Source: Chromera velia (Eukaryota; Sar; Chromeraceae). Taken from it: a DNA stretch of 12,500 bases. Each line of letters opens with the position of its first letter. The stretch's first letter is position 1. Position numbers and translations under genes: made by a program. The notes beneath the pieces are model-generated. The model was not told where the DNA came from, did no database searches, and was given only the letters and a program-made list of their open reading frames with translations. Shown here piece by piece: positions 1 to 7,849 of this stretch. Location of the stretch: assembly GCA_018398765.1 (NCBI GenBank), contig JAHBMJ010001132.1, forward strand, positions 20,010-32,509, read 5' to 3'.

Positions 1-2
1 CG

Positions 3-974
3 GACAAGCTGCCGCCTTGTGATCTTGCTCCTGAATTTGCACCCCCGAAAGTGGTCGACCCAGAGTACCCTGAAATCAAGAAGAGGCTCGCGGCGTTTGG
101 CAGGCTGCTTGACCTGACGAAGCGAGTGCAACTCACCTCCGGAGCGGCAGAGGAGGGTGGAGTAGGGCGGATAGAGATGAGGAAGCCCCGCATTCCACCA
201 ACTGCAGTTGACGAGATCAGAAAGCTGATGCTTGGGAAACATCGAGAGCTTGAGCACGAGGAGTGGGCCTTTGAATGGCCGAAAGGGTGCAGAGCACAAG
301 CCGTTGAGGAGGATGTGCAAACACAGACAGGGGTTAGAGAGCGCGGAGGCAGTGTTTCTTACAAGTTTGCTGGTGCGTACCCAACAGCAGCAGAGCATGA
401 CGCTACACTGCAAGGTGCGGGGCTTCGTCTTGTCGGAGAGGTGAGAAACAAAAGCACACAAAAAAAGTGGGAAGAGATGGAAGGGAGGGAGCCTCGGATT
501 AGAGACACAGTGACAGTCTTGAAGAACATCACCACGAAAGATCCCGATCCCGTGTGGTTGGGAAAGATTATTGACTGCACATCCGCAGATGCGAAGGAGG
601 AGAAGAAAGCATGGGCAGACCAGGAAGGACTTGAAGGTGCTGATGTCCTTCGTGTTTGGTGGTATACTCACGAAAAATCAGGCGACGTTTCTTCATTTTG
701 GCCAAAAAAGAAGTGTAAGTTGGCGTATCGAAAGGGGAAGGAGATTGTGACAGTTGTCGGCCCGAGAACAAAAGCTACCCCTCTTATGGATTTTATTGAG
801 AAAGAGTGTGTAGTCGTGTCAGGGGAAGAGCATGAGCTATTCACTTCAGCCAATGTGATGTACAGGGCCATTTTAAGGGGAATGGAAAGCAAAGTTTCTG
901 CTGTTTTATGCAGAGAAAAGCCGCCTGTTGACTTGGAAGCCGGCTGTTCTCCAGACTGGCTGAACAAGACTTAA
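3..974 (+). CDS. 3' part of an unrecognised protein-coding ORF (partial, open at the left edge)
   Basis: The frame is open from the first complete codon at position 3 to a TAA at 972-974 (323 residues visible). No stop precedes the GTG at 51, so that codon is not a credible start and the true N-terminus lies outside the window. The protein is charged and soluble-looking, with no membrane segment or signal peptide. The N-terminal half is rich in K, R and E. A C-terminal block, roughly residues 165-290, alternates short hydrophobic strands with aromatic and charged residues: RDTVTVL, VWLGKII, LRVWWYTHE, then PLMDFIEKECVVV and NVMYRAIL. This pattern is loosely reminiscent of BAH, PWWP or chromo-type SH3-like barrels, but the motif order does not fit a canonical BAH domain, so I name no function. 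The setting among repeats makes a transposon-encoded protein possible. No intron signal is needed to keep the frame open. Coding status is fairly sure; function is unknown. Confidence 0.6.
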   Translation, partial: DKLPPCDLAPEFAPPKVVDPEYPEIKKRLAAFGRLLDLTKRVQLTSGAAEEGGVGRIEMRKPRIPPTAVDEIRKLMLGKHRELEHEEWAFEWPKGCRAQAVEEDVQTQTGVRERGGSVSYKFAGAYPTAAEHDATLQGAGLRLVGEVRNKSTQKKWEEMEGREPRIRDTVTVLKNITTKDPDPVWLGKIIDCTSADAKEEKKAWADQEGLEGADVLRVWWYTHEKSGDVSSFWPKKKCKLAYRKGKEIVTVVGPRTKATPLMDFIEKECVVVSGEEHELFTSANVMYRAILRGMESKVSAVLCREKPPVDLEAGCSPDWLNKT

Positions 975-1348
975 TTCATGCAACTTCTGAGAATATATAA
1001 ATATGTATAGTATATATATAATATTATATATATATATATATATATATAATATGACAAATATTTTGATTTCATCATTTCTAACATCATTTCTTTGTATGTT
1101 TAGTATTAAAGATTTTGTAAAATTGTTTTGGCAAATTTGTGATGTCTAGGTTTGAAAACTAAATAAAAAGATAAATCGTTAACATTTTTTTTTTTAAACC
1201 CTTCTTTAATTAATTCAGTCATTTTAACATTTATTTATTCTAATTATTTTGTTTACTAAAACATTCCCACAGAATGTTTTTATTCTAATTTACTTTGATT
1301 TATGATGTTTAAAAAGTGTAGGAACGGTATAAATTTAAAAGTCACGTA
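975..1348. other. AT-rich spacer with (TA)n tract and a possible polyadenylation signal
   Basis: This is strongly AT-rich DNA directly after the stop of the preceding ORF. It holds a TA-dinucleotide tract at about 1009-1050 and a T9 run near 1186-1195. An AATAAA hexamer lies at 1162-1167, about 190 bp after the TAA, and an ATTAAA lies near 1105. Either could be the 3' processing signal of the upstream gene, but such hexamers arise by chance in AT-rich DNA. No ORF of interest is seen. Confidence 0.4.
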
Positions 1349-1370
1349 TGTGTGTGTGTGTGTGTGTGTG
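1349..1370. repeat. (TG)11 microsatellite
   Basis: An uninterrupted run of TG dinucleotides lies immediately before the minisatellite array that follows. It is a simple-sequence repeat; no function is implied. Confidence 0.95.
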
Positions 1371-1380
1371 TAGTACAGTC

Positions 1381-2125
1381 AGTTTTTCCTATCTGTAGGA
1401 TGGGTGGTTATGTAGACTGTGAGTACTGCAGTAAGTTGGTTTTACATTTTCCCACCGGTGGGATGGATGTTGATACAAGCTATGAGTGCTGCTTTCGGTG
1501 TACTTGGCTGGGTCCCCGTCTGTCGCTAGATCTGTCGAGTTGGTGTTGTGCGGAAGGTGCGTGCTGCCTTCAGAGTTGTCTTGATTTGTTTCCCCATTTG
1601 TCAGATGGGTGTTCGGCGGACTGTGGGCGCTGTGTCCAGCTGGTTTGGCTTGTTGGTTAAATTGTTGGATACGGGTGTTGATATGGTCTGGGAGAGCTGC
1701 ATGCCTTCAGTTGGTATGACATGATATCTCATCTGTGGGTTGAGTGTGTATGCAGTCGGACGGTGTGACGGCTACTGTCGGTTGGTTGAACTTGGTTTTC
1801 ATCTGTCAGGATGGATGTTCATGCAGACTGTTGGTGCTGCTTTCAGTGGGTTTAGATTGTGTTCTCATCTCTGAGATTGGGGTTTATATAGTCTGCGAGG
1901 GCTGCTGTCAGTTAGTGTGACTTGGTCTCCACCGTCGGAGGGTTGTGTATACAGTCGGTGAGGGCTGGTTTCAGGCAAGTCTGTTTGACTGGTTTTCCCA
2001 TCAGTCGGGTGGGTTTTATGAGGACTGTGACTGATGCTTTAGGTTAGTGTGGCTTGTTTTCCCATCTGTAGGATGGGTGTTTATACAGGCGGTGGGTGCT
2101 GCTTTCAGCTGGTATCACATGTTGC
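1381..2125. repeat. Degenerate minisatellite, period about 66 bp, about 11 units
   Basis: The stretch is built of diverged tandem units. Each unit carries a recognisable order of words: a CCCATCTGT-type block, GGATGGGTGTT, ATACAGACTGT, GGTGCTGCTTTCAG, then TTGGTGTGACTTGG. Clear unit starts are near 1388, 1451, 1592, 1797, 1863, 1927, 1994 and 2058; units near 1516, 1660 and 1727 are more eroded. Spacing is about 63-76 bp. The CCCATCTGT...GGATGGG part of each unit is itself partly self-complementary and could form a short hairpin. The open frame at 1352-1660 is a by-product of the GT-rich repeat and is not called as a gene. The unit does not resemble the right-hand array at 11150-12500 on either strand. 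Confidence 0.75.
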
Positions 2126-2634
2126 GGATGGTTGGTTTTCCAGTTGTGGAGAGGTTGCAGTTTTGGTGTAGTATCACAAAAGGGCTACGACCGGCTACGA
2201 CGGTAGCAATGTGAATACAGTATGACAAACGAACGTTCATGGTACATGAGATTATATAAGGAGAAGTGGTACTATCAGGTCTAGTATCAGGTTCACTGGT
2301 GCTAAAGTAACGAAATTTCACCCTGCCATTAGGTATCATGGCACATGTAGCTGGGTTAATTGCTACGATAGGACTTGGTGTATATAGTTTCAGATTCGAG
2401 GGTCTAACCCTCTCAGCAAGTATGATAGTATGTGTTGTCTCGGTGTGATGCGGTGTGAGCACTGGCAGAGTGTTTTAAGATATTGAGAAGTTGGTACATC
2501 TGTTGCGTACTGCCACGGTTCTGGCAGTAGGGCACGGCCCGTGCCACAGGCCGTAGGGCCATGCGGGTTGTGCAAAAACCTGCATAGGCCACCCTTGGGC
2601 GGTTTGTGGGGGTGTGGGAGCTAGAGACTCGTAA
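2126..2634. other. Non-coding stretch, no gene recognised
   Basis: No ORF here has a recognisable product; the minus-strand frames overlap one another and look random. Two small structures stand out. One is a near-perfect 15-bp palindrome, GGCACGGCCCGTGCC, at 2531-2545. The other is a TATATAAGG-like word near 2254-2263 in a stretch rich in GGTACTATCAGG and AGTATCAGG words. The latter resembles promoter-like or LTR-like sequence, but no matching terminal repeat is seen. Confidence 0.35.
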
Positions 2635-2808
2635 AGAGTGTGACTTTAGATTGGGGCTAGCTAGTGCTAGCTCGGCAGGCTTATTCAAGCGGTCACTCTC
2701 GACTAGTGATCATATCGAACCAGCGGTATGAACATAACAATACAATGTCAATGATCTATTATATCTTATAATAAGCTTGTCTGCAAAGCATAGCTATGGA
2801 AGTTGAAG
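2635..2808 (+). repeat. Direct repeat, copy A
   Basis: This 174-bp segment is repeated nearly identically at 3534-3743. Shared text starts at AGAGTGT, runs through TTGGGGCTAGCT, the CAAGCGGTCACTCTC block and ATCGAACCAGCGGTATGAAC, and ends at GGAAGTTGAAG; sequence diverges on both sides. In the long shared 3' part only a few mismatches are seen. The ends lack convincing TG...CA termini, and I find no flanking duplication, so the pair is described as a segmental or dispersed repeat and not as LTRs. Confidence 0.85.
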
Positions 2809-3533
2809 TGTGAATTCTCACGGAGCCATACCAAAAAAAACAATGGAGCGAGAACACAGGTTCAGCTGGAACCAAGCGCTGCATCGCGGTAAAAGCGCAA
2901 GCCGCTGGGGCATTTGATAAAAGTATAGAGAAGGGCGTCGCCCAAGCACGCGGCGCTGCATAAGAAATTTGCTTTTATAGACATCCCGGAAAAAAGTAGA
3001 ACACGAGACGGCTGACAGAATATAAAACGGTTGCCGAACTAAGAATGCTATAAAGAGCAGAAACAGTAGATAAAAGAATACGTCCAAGTCTGTCAGATGC
3101 CGGGACCGAGCCATGTCGAAAACGGTGCAATTGACAGCGTGTCAGGCATGGTAGCTCGGGGCCCAAGGGGATAAAACTATCGGGGTAGACAGAAAAACGC
3201 CCGCCCGCCCACCCGGGAGACAGAGAGGCTGAGAGAGCCACGTCGAGGACGATGTGTCAGGGACGGTGGCTTGGGGCCTTAAGAGGTGTCTTGATCGAAG
3301 TAGATAAAAAAACGCCCGCCGACTCATCCCATGCAAGGGGTGGCAGGAGGCAGAAGAACGTTCGAATTACGTGAATTTTTGTAGGTCTTCCCCACCCACC
3401 TATCCAATAGCATTGCACTGTGGTAGCCTCCCTTCGGGCAGCCCACCCTTCGAACGCGGTCCGGCCAGCAGGAGGGTCGTAGCCCTTTTATGGCCTACGT
3501 TCGGGACTTTTCTCGTCGGGATTTCGGGGCTAG
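2809..3533. other. Spacer between the two direct-repeat copies, holding a 115-bp-spaced internal repeat
   Basis: No credible gene is seen. About 3139-3206 and 3254-3321 are related. Both start GTGTCAGG, continue with a GGTRGCTYGGGGCC block, and end in an A-rich stretch followed by ACGCCCGCC. A more distant relative, sharing GTGGC, GGGGCC-type text and AAGAGGTGTNTTGATCGWAGTA, appears near 4255-4320. These look like diverged copies of one small dispersed repeat. The rest is unremarkable apart from GC-rich stem-like text near 3425-3470. Confidence 0.45.
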
Positions 3534-3743
3534 AGAGTGTTACTTCAGATTGGGGCTAGCTTGGCAGGCTCATTCAAGCGGTCACTCTCAACTAGCTAGG
3601 GCTAGCTTGGCAGGCTCATTCAAGCGGTCACTCTCGACTAGTGATCATATCGAACCAGCGGTATGAACATAACAATACAATGTCAATGATCTATTATGTC
3701 TTATAATAAGCTTGTCTGCAAAGCATAGCTGTGGAAGTTGAAG
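3534..3743 (+). repeat. Direct repeat, copy B, with an internal 46-bp tandem duplication
   Basis: This is the second copy of the segment at 2635-2808. It is longer because a 46-bp block starting GGGCTAGCTTGGCAGGCTCA is present twice in tandem, at 3553-3598 and 3599-3644. The two halves differ by only a few bases, so the duplication is relatively recent. After the duplication the copy matches copy A almost base for base to the shared end GGAAGTTGAAG. No coding potential is seen. Confidence 0.85.
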
Positions 3744-3762
3744 GACTTTTCTCCCAAGCCTC

Positions 3763-3834
3763 CTCCATTTCTGTGCCCTCAGTCTGCTCCATTTCTGTGC
3801 CCTCAGTTTGCTCCATTTCTGTGCCCTCAGTCTG
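3763..3834. repeat. 24-bp tandem repeat, 3 copies
   Basis: Three head-to-tail units of 24 bp start CTCCATTTCTGTGCCCTCAG and differ at a single base in the middle copy. Because 24 is a multiple of three, the minus strand reads an 8-residue peptide repeat (SKLRAQKW-like). Nothing else supports coding. Confidence 0.95.
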
Positions 3835-3891
3835 CTCCTCCTAGCTGAGAGTTCGTTTTTACAAATCAAGTAAGGCGGAGGATGCATACAT

Positions 3892-4232
3892 ATTATTATC
3901 ACAGACACGGGGAATGAGATTTTTCCGTGTACAAAAGTCCGTACGCAAAAGCCGCGTGCAAAAGTTTTTTGCTGTTCCGAGACCAAATCCGTACACGCGG
4001 AACAGCAAATTTCTGCGAGTAGATTTCCACGTGCAAAAGTTCCGTGCACAACATTTGCACGCGGAAATGCCGCATACATGCAACATTTGCACGTGGAATC
4101 GCGCAACATTTAATTGTGCGTGGAATCTCAAATCCGTGCAGACGGAGTTTCGGCCAAAACTTTTGCACGCGGCTTTTGCACACGGACTTTTGTACATGAA
4201 AAAATCTCATTCCCCGTGTCTGTGATAATAAT
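3892..4232. mobile_element. 341-bp nearly palindromic element (MITE-like) with long terminal inverted repeats
   Basis: The outer 33 bases at 3892-3924 and 4200-4232 are essentially exact reverse complements: ATTATTATCACAGACACGGG at one end, CCCGTGTCTGTGATAATAAT at the other. With mismatches, the inverted pairing extends to about 85 bp on each side through repeated (C/A)CGTGCAAAAG words. The centre contains further hairpins, such as TTTGCTGTTCCG against CGGAACAGCAAA. The element is flanked by ACAT on both sides (3888-3891 and 4233-4236). The terminus can also be read with a TA duplication, so the superfamily is open (Tc1/mariner-like TA or a 4-bp duplication). It encodes no transposase, as expected for a non-autonomous miniature inverted-repeat element. 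Long stop-free frames on both strands follow from the symmetry and are not called as genes. Confidence 0.85.
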
Positions 4233-4240
4233 ACATTGTA

Positions 4241-4805
4241 ATGTCCCTACGGGACATGCCGTGGCCCCCAGGGATGAGATAGGGTGAGAGCACTAAGAGG
4301 TGTGTCCATGATCGTAGTACATGTATGCAATAGGTTCCCCTTCCCATATTAATATATGGTGCATGACAAAACCCTCAATCACGGTTGTTGGCTGCGCAAA
4401 GGCATTGCCGCGGTATCTGTAAATGCTGTAGAGGGCCAGAGACGGCTGGACGGGCTTCAAGACGGTTAAGAAGAAGAAATAAAAAGAGCTCTGCTATTAG
4501 ATACGTTTGCTAATAAGAAAATTAATGATGTACAAAGACTTCGCTAACACATGGTGTTAACGTGAATAAATGTGAAAGAGAAAATGAAATTGTAACCGCA
4601 GCAATATATTACTGATCATGATAATTCTTTAACAACTTATTTTTGCTTATTAAAAAAAAAATTATAGTGCTCCCCGCTTAAATCTACTTACATTTTTATT
4701 TTTTATTTACAGAGTCAATATATAAATCTTTTATATACAGATACTGTGTCACATGCTGTAATATTTTTTTCATTTACTTTCATTTATATTTTGGTCATTC
4801 TAGTA
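4241..4805. other. Non-coding AT-rich flank of the retrotransposon
   Basis: No gene is recognised. A small perfect hairpin, ATGTCCC-TAC-GGGACAT, sits at 4241-4257, next to the palindromic element. Text near 4255-4320 resembles the repeat at 3254-3321. From about 4480 onward the DNA is strongly AT-rich and ends in a TAG-rich tract (CTAGTAGTAGC) that was the insertion target of the retrotransposon. Confidence 0.4.
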
Positions 4806-4810
4806 GTAGC
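4806..4810. repeat. Target site duplication, left (GTAGC)
   Basis: GTAGC directly abuts the left LTR and recurs directly after the right LTR at 10824-10828. Five bases is the usual Ty1/copia duplication length. The target was TAG-rich, so a chance match is slightly more likely than average, but it falls exactly at both LTR boundaries. Confidence 0.9.
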
Positions 4811-5071
4811 TGTAGAATATAGAAGGCTTAGGCTATAATTAAAGAAGGGACATCTACTTTATAGGAAAGTCTGTCAGTCAAGGAAATCGGAATGATCGGC
4901 TGATTCCGGCTTCTGTATAAAGGTCAGTCAATCTTAAACGATCAATCGGATGCAATTGATTCGACTTTGCAACATGAATCCGAGTGAGCCGAGCGTCCTG
5001 GGCCCGGCCAGGGCATGTCGGTCCCGGCGCGCGCCGTCTCTCGATCGCATGCACGCCTGCTCAACTTCACA
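4811..5071 (-). repeat. 3' LTR of the retrotransposon (left copy)
   Basis: This 261-bp LTR matches the right LTR at 10557-10823 over its whole length, with 25 substitutions and one 6-bp indel by hand alignment. In element orientation it begins TGTGAAGTTG and ends TATATTCTACA. Minus-strand TATA-like words lie at 4857-4863 (TATAAAG) and within 4913-4921 (CTTTATACA). Confidence 0.95.
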
Positions 5072-5084
5072 ATCACCCCCCATA
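5072..5084 (-). other. Polypurine tract of the retrotransposon
   Basis: On the minus strand this reads TATGGGGGGTGAT and directly precedes the 3' LTR. A G6 run followed by mostly purines at this position fits the plus-strand DNA primer of an LTR retrotransposon. It lies about 55 bp after the end of the pol frame. Confidence 0.75.
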
Positions 5085-5139
5085 GATTGGCATACATCGA
5101 ATACATAAATCAATCCATGCAAGAGGCAGAGCAGGCAAG

Positions 5140-5690
5140 TCATACATGTAGGAATTTAGTCTGTCTGTCGGCATGCTGAGATCCTGTAGGCACCCACTTC
5201 ACATTCGCGTTCAACTCTTTCATCATTTTACGAGTGTAATCAAGCTTCGGATCCCCTAAAATCGAGGCTCACTCATGGACTGGCCACTCGCGAGTTGAAA
5301 CATGAGTGGCTGAGAATTACTCATCATTATGACAGGAATCTCATACCCGAACAGCTTCTTCAATAAATCCCTGTATCGGTATGCTTCCTTGCATCCATCT
5401 CTCAGAGCCAGAAGCTCAGCTGCAGTGGTACTGCCAAGCTTCCTGCCTTCTCTTTTCGACCTCCATGCAACCGTATTCACGTACTCAAGCGCACAAAGGT
5501 CCTTCAAGGCAGACTGACTCACAATCTGGAATTCAAGTCCCTTCCTCCTTGTCTTCTTTGACAACTTGTAGGATGCATCGACCCACCCCACCAAGACAGG
5601 ATGCTCTCCTTCCTTCAATCCCTTCAACTCAAGAGCACGATGCGTTTGCTAAGCATAAGCAAGTGCCTTATCAACCGCATGAAGAGTCTC
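5140..5690 (-). pseudogene. pol: pol fragment: end of the RT connection and RNase H domain, Ty1/copia type, broken
   Basis: The longest intact piece is 5256-5627. It carries GWVDASY (first catalytic Asp), TTAAELLALRDGCKEA (catalytic Glu, 54 residues later), then MMSNSQPL, where the family normally has Asp in place of this Asn (codon 5316-5318, GAT to AAT). After a frameshift near 5253-5258 the domain continues to 5140 with VKWVPTGSQHADRQTKFL, the typical copia RNase H end, followed by TGA. Upstream, in the frame of the first piece, LAYA-stop-QTHRALELKG resembles the short segment that links RT to RNase H in copia Pol; the stop at 5649-5651 is TAG where CAG is plausible. RNase H would degrade the RNA strand during reverse transcription. 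This copy cannot make the enzyme. Confidence 0.9.
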
Positions 5691-5946
5691 TGACAAATCT
5701 CTTCTGCTGTTGCCTCAACGTGCCCTTTCATCGAGTTCTCTTCTCGAGATACGAGCTTGTGCGCAGCTGCGGCTTTCTGCACTTGCAGAACAAGAGAAAG
5801 CGCTTTGTTGAAACACTCTCCTGCCTCCCGCTTAGCCATCCGCTACCTCTTCGCTCTAAAGGCTCTCATCTTTTCTCTGCATGCTTTCTGTTTCAGACGA
5901 CAAAACCCAACAAACTCTGGCTGCTCAACTTCTTCACTTGCTCCTC
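5691..5946 (-). pseudogene. pol remnant where reverse transcriptase would be expected; RT core absent
   Basis: Between the acidic linker and the RT-RNase H connection there are only about 260-300 bp, whereas a copia RT needs roughly 700 bp or more. The readable peptide (around 5624-5839, minus) is an alanine- and lysine-rich segment with AKREAGECFNKALSLVLQVQ. I see none of the RT landmarks (YVDD, the LDVKTAFL-type first Asp block, or FLG). A minus-strand TAG interrupts it near 5840. The simplest reading is an internal deletion that removed RT, with a junction somewhere in this interval. Confidence 0.6.
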
Positions 5947-6840
5947 CTACACCCCCCTCACTTGCTGACCACCGGTGGAAGCATCTGGAGCAAGGGCATT
6001 CACTCCGAAAAGCGAATCGTCATCGTTGCTGTGCACAGAATCAGAGTCTGAAATGTCGGGATACTGAATGGCGTCTTCTTTTGCTTCCACGGAAGGGTCC
6101 CAGGCAGCTGAATCAGACGCCCTTCCCCCCTCCTCTGGGAAATCTCTACTCGCTCCTTCTCCCCCACCACGAATGCGTGCGAGCGCCTCGGCAGGGATCT
6201 GCATTCCCTCCCCAAACTGGAAGTGGGCAGCCACTTCATCACCCTTGCGGTCATCGATCTCCTCTAAACGAGACGGTTTCCACTGTCTTGTTCGGGGGCT
6301 TTGTTGAAGAACAGCCACGTCAATGTGCCTCTTTTCCTCCCTCATCACTTGTGCGGGAAACCAAGCACCCCCTGCTCTTCGTGCTATCACCCCCTTCTTT
6401 CGTTCTGACGACTCCACTGGCGGGCCCGAAGCGTCTTCTTCATTCAGGGGCGCTGCTGGCTCAGCTCCACCCCCAGAAACGTCTCCATCCTCGTCAAAGG
6501 ACTCCATGGACACAAGCACCCCTCGTCTTTGCATTGCAGTGCGTCGGACAGGGAGCTCCATATCAAAATCGGACCCATCATCATCGTCATCGGAACTGGG
6601 GACGTCCGTCTCCTCATCATCTGAACGGTGGGACTGCTGCTGCTAACGGGGAAGGCAATCGGCTCCTTCTTCCCCCATCCACCGATAGAGACGGACCTGA
6701 GACGGATGGAGTTGCACCCCCACCCATCTACCCTTGTGGTTGCACACAACAGAAACAACTTTCGTCGAGAGAACACCCCCAAAAAACCTAACCTCCCCCC
6801 TTAGCTCCTATCCCTGCATATGCCCTGGTACCCTATCAAC
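5947..6840 (-). pseudogene. pol: pol fragment: post-integrase region and acidic, low-complexity linker
   Basis: This lies in the same reading frame as the integrase to its right. First comes a basic, beta-rich segment (FFGGVLSTKVVSVVCNHKGRWVGVQLHPSQ). Then comes an acidic, Ser/Asp/Glu/Gly/Ala-rich stretch of about 200 residues with [19 protein letters not shown] and [12 protein letters not shown]. Such hydrophilic linkers sit between integrase and RT in copia elements. In-frame stops occur at 6808-6810 (TAG) and 6643-6645 (TAG, directly before three CAG codons, so a former CAG is likely). The long plus-strand frames over this interval are antisense shadows of a GC-rich coding strand. Confidence 0.7.
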
Positions 6841-7695
6841 AAAATGCACTTAGTCCCCGACAGTTACCGGAGATACCCCTGCAGAGCCCTTTCCAAATAC
6901 AGCAACATCTGAGGAAAGACCTGTTGCTAAATACACAGTCGTGTTCAACTGCTGTGCAACACCCTGCAAGAAGAAAGGCCAAAGAAAGGACGGAAGACGG
7001 AGAGACAGAAAGAACTTCCAAACGAGGGCCTTCACTGAAGCATTCACCCTCTCCACTCGACCTTAGGATTCGGGAGTGTAAGGTGCCCCAAACTCATGGT
7101 GGATGCCTTCCTGCCTGCAAAACCGTTCATACGAGAGGGCAGTAAATTCACCTCCATTGTTAGAGCACACAACTTTCGGCTTTCCTTTCCCCAACTTCTC
7201 GTACTTCCGTGTTCATGCAATGAGATCCGTGACCGCCTGCCACTTGTGTTTCAGTGGCAGCAAATCGATCTTTCTTGTCGCTCCATCAATAAGAACAGAC
7301 ACCTAAACAAATCCCCCTGCCCCCCCACACTTCGATTTGAATAAATCATGGAAGACAACGTCATTGAAAGACTGAGGGGCAGAGACATGATCAGAAGAAG
7401 AGCGAAGCACCTTCCATATACGAGCATTCATGAAGACACATGCAGAACATTCATCATGCACATCATCGCACTCATGTAAAGAGACATCCATTCCTTTCTC
7501 AATCAAGGTAGAAAAGAGATGCTTCCCACTTGCATGGGAATATCGGTGATGCAAGAGATGCAAAAGACGCTTCTTTTTCTCTGCCTTCTCTGGAAAAGAA
7601 ACCTTCTGTCTTTCCTTTTCCTTCCTATCTGCATCACTATCTACGTTTTCATTCTCTTTTCCGTTCTCGGGCTGTCTAAGCCTGTGGCCTCTCTC
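6841..7695 (-). pseudogene. pol: pol fragment: integrase (HHCC zinc domain and DDE core), inactivated
   Basis: The N-terminal zinc-binding motif reads LLHHRYSHAS, then HDECSAC (His-His, Cys-X2-Cys). The catalytic core follows: first Asp in VVFHDLF (codon at 7345-7347), then SVLIDGATR, then CSNNGGEF, where the invariant second Asp of SDNGGEF reads Asn (codon at 7159-7161, AAC). The Glu is in GRVERVN (codon at 7051-7053). The second and third positions are separated by exactly 35 residues, the canonical D35E spacing. In-frame stops are at 7303 (TAG), 7213 (TGA), 7063 (TAA, inside the PYTPES-X-GRVER block where Gln or Asn is usual) and 6850 (TAA). The enzyme would insert element cDNA into the genome; this copy is doubly dead, by stops and by the substituted Asp. 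Confidence 0.93.
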
Positions 7696-7849
7696 TTTTT
7701 TTTTCGCCCTTTTGGGCTTTTTTATCTTTTTGTTTCCATTCTCTTTTTTAAAGAGGAAAGTTTCTGTTACGAGTGGCTCAGCAAAACAAACTCGGCGGGG
7801 TGCCTTCCGCTTTGCTTTTGCCGGGTGAGCAGACTCTCAGACACGAAAC
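7696..7849 (-). pseudogene. pol: pol fragment: Lys/Arg-rich segment between protease region and integrase
   Basis: This resumes right after the nested insertion. The frame reads ESAHPAKAKRKAPRRVCFAEPLV, then a strongly basic KKENGNKKIKKPKRAKKKRE. A nine-base A run (plus-strand T run at 7696-7704) marks a likely slippage frameshift, because the integrase frame opens only beyond it. The first codon after the TSD is TGA (plausibly a former CGA). Confidence 0.6.
7841..7849. repeat. Target site duplication of the nested element, left (ACACGAAAC)
   Basis: ACACGAAAC abuts the left inverted terminus and recurs at 8908-8916 directly after the right terminus. It lies inside pol coding sequence. Confidence 0.88.

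Noticed and set aside
1352-1660. A 102-codon Cys-rich frame starting in the (TG)n tract.
   Set aside because: It starts inside a microsatellite and runs through degenerate GT-rich minisatellite units; the cysteines come from TGT and TGC in the repeat.
2240-2420. TATATAAGG- and TATCAGG-rich text considered as a solo LTR or promoter with primer site.
   Set aside because: No second copy, no boundary and no target duplication could be found within the window.
2635-3743. The direct-repeat pair read as LTRs of a miniature (TRIM-like) retrotransposon.
   Set aside because: Neither copy has convincing TG...CA ends, no primer binding site or polypurine tract borders the interval, and no flanking 4-6 bp duplication was found.
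3645-4225. Several overlapping stop-free frames of 103-154 codons on both strands.
   Set aside because: They follow from the palindromic element and its hairpin words; both strands give mirrored peptides, and no start context or homology supports coding.
4934-5143. A 69-codon minus-strand frame crossing the inner boundary of the left LTR.
   Set aside because: It spans LTR, polypurine tract and the pol end without matching any domain, and the true pol end is read in a different frame up to 5140.
5381-6791. Long plus-strand open frames of 195 and 344 codons over the linker region.
   Set aside because: They are antisense to the minus-strand pol linker, are Pro/Ser/Leu/His-rich low-complexity readings, and lack any family motif, while the minus strand reads continuous copia-type sequence in frame with the integrase.
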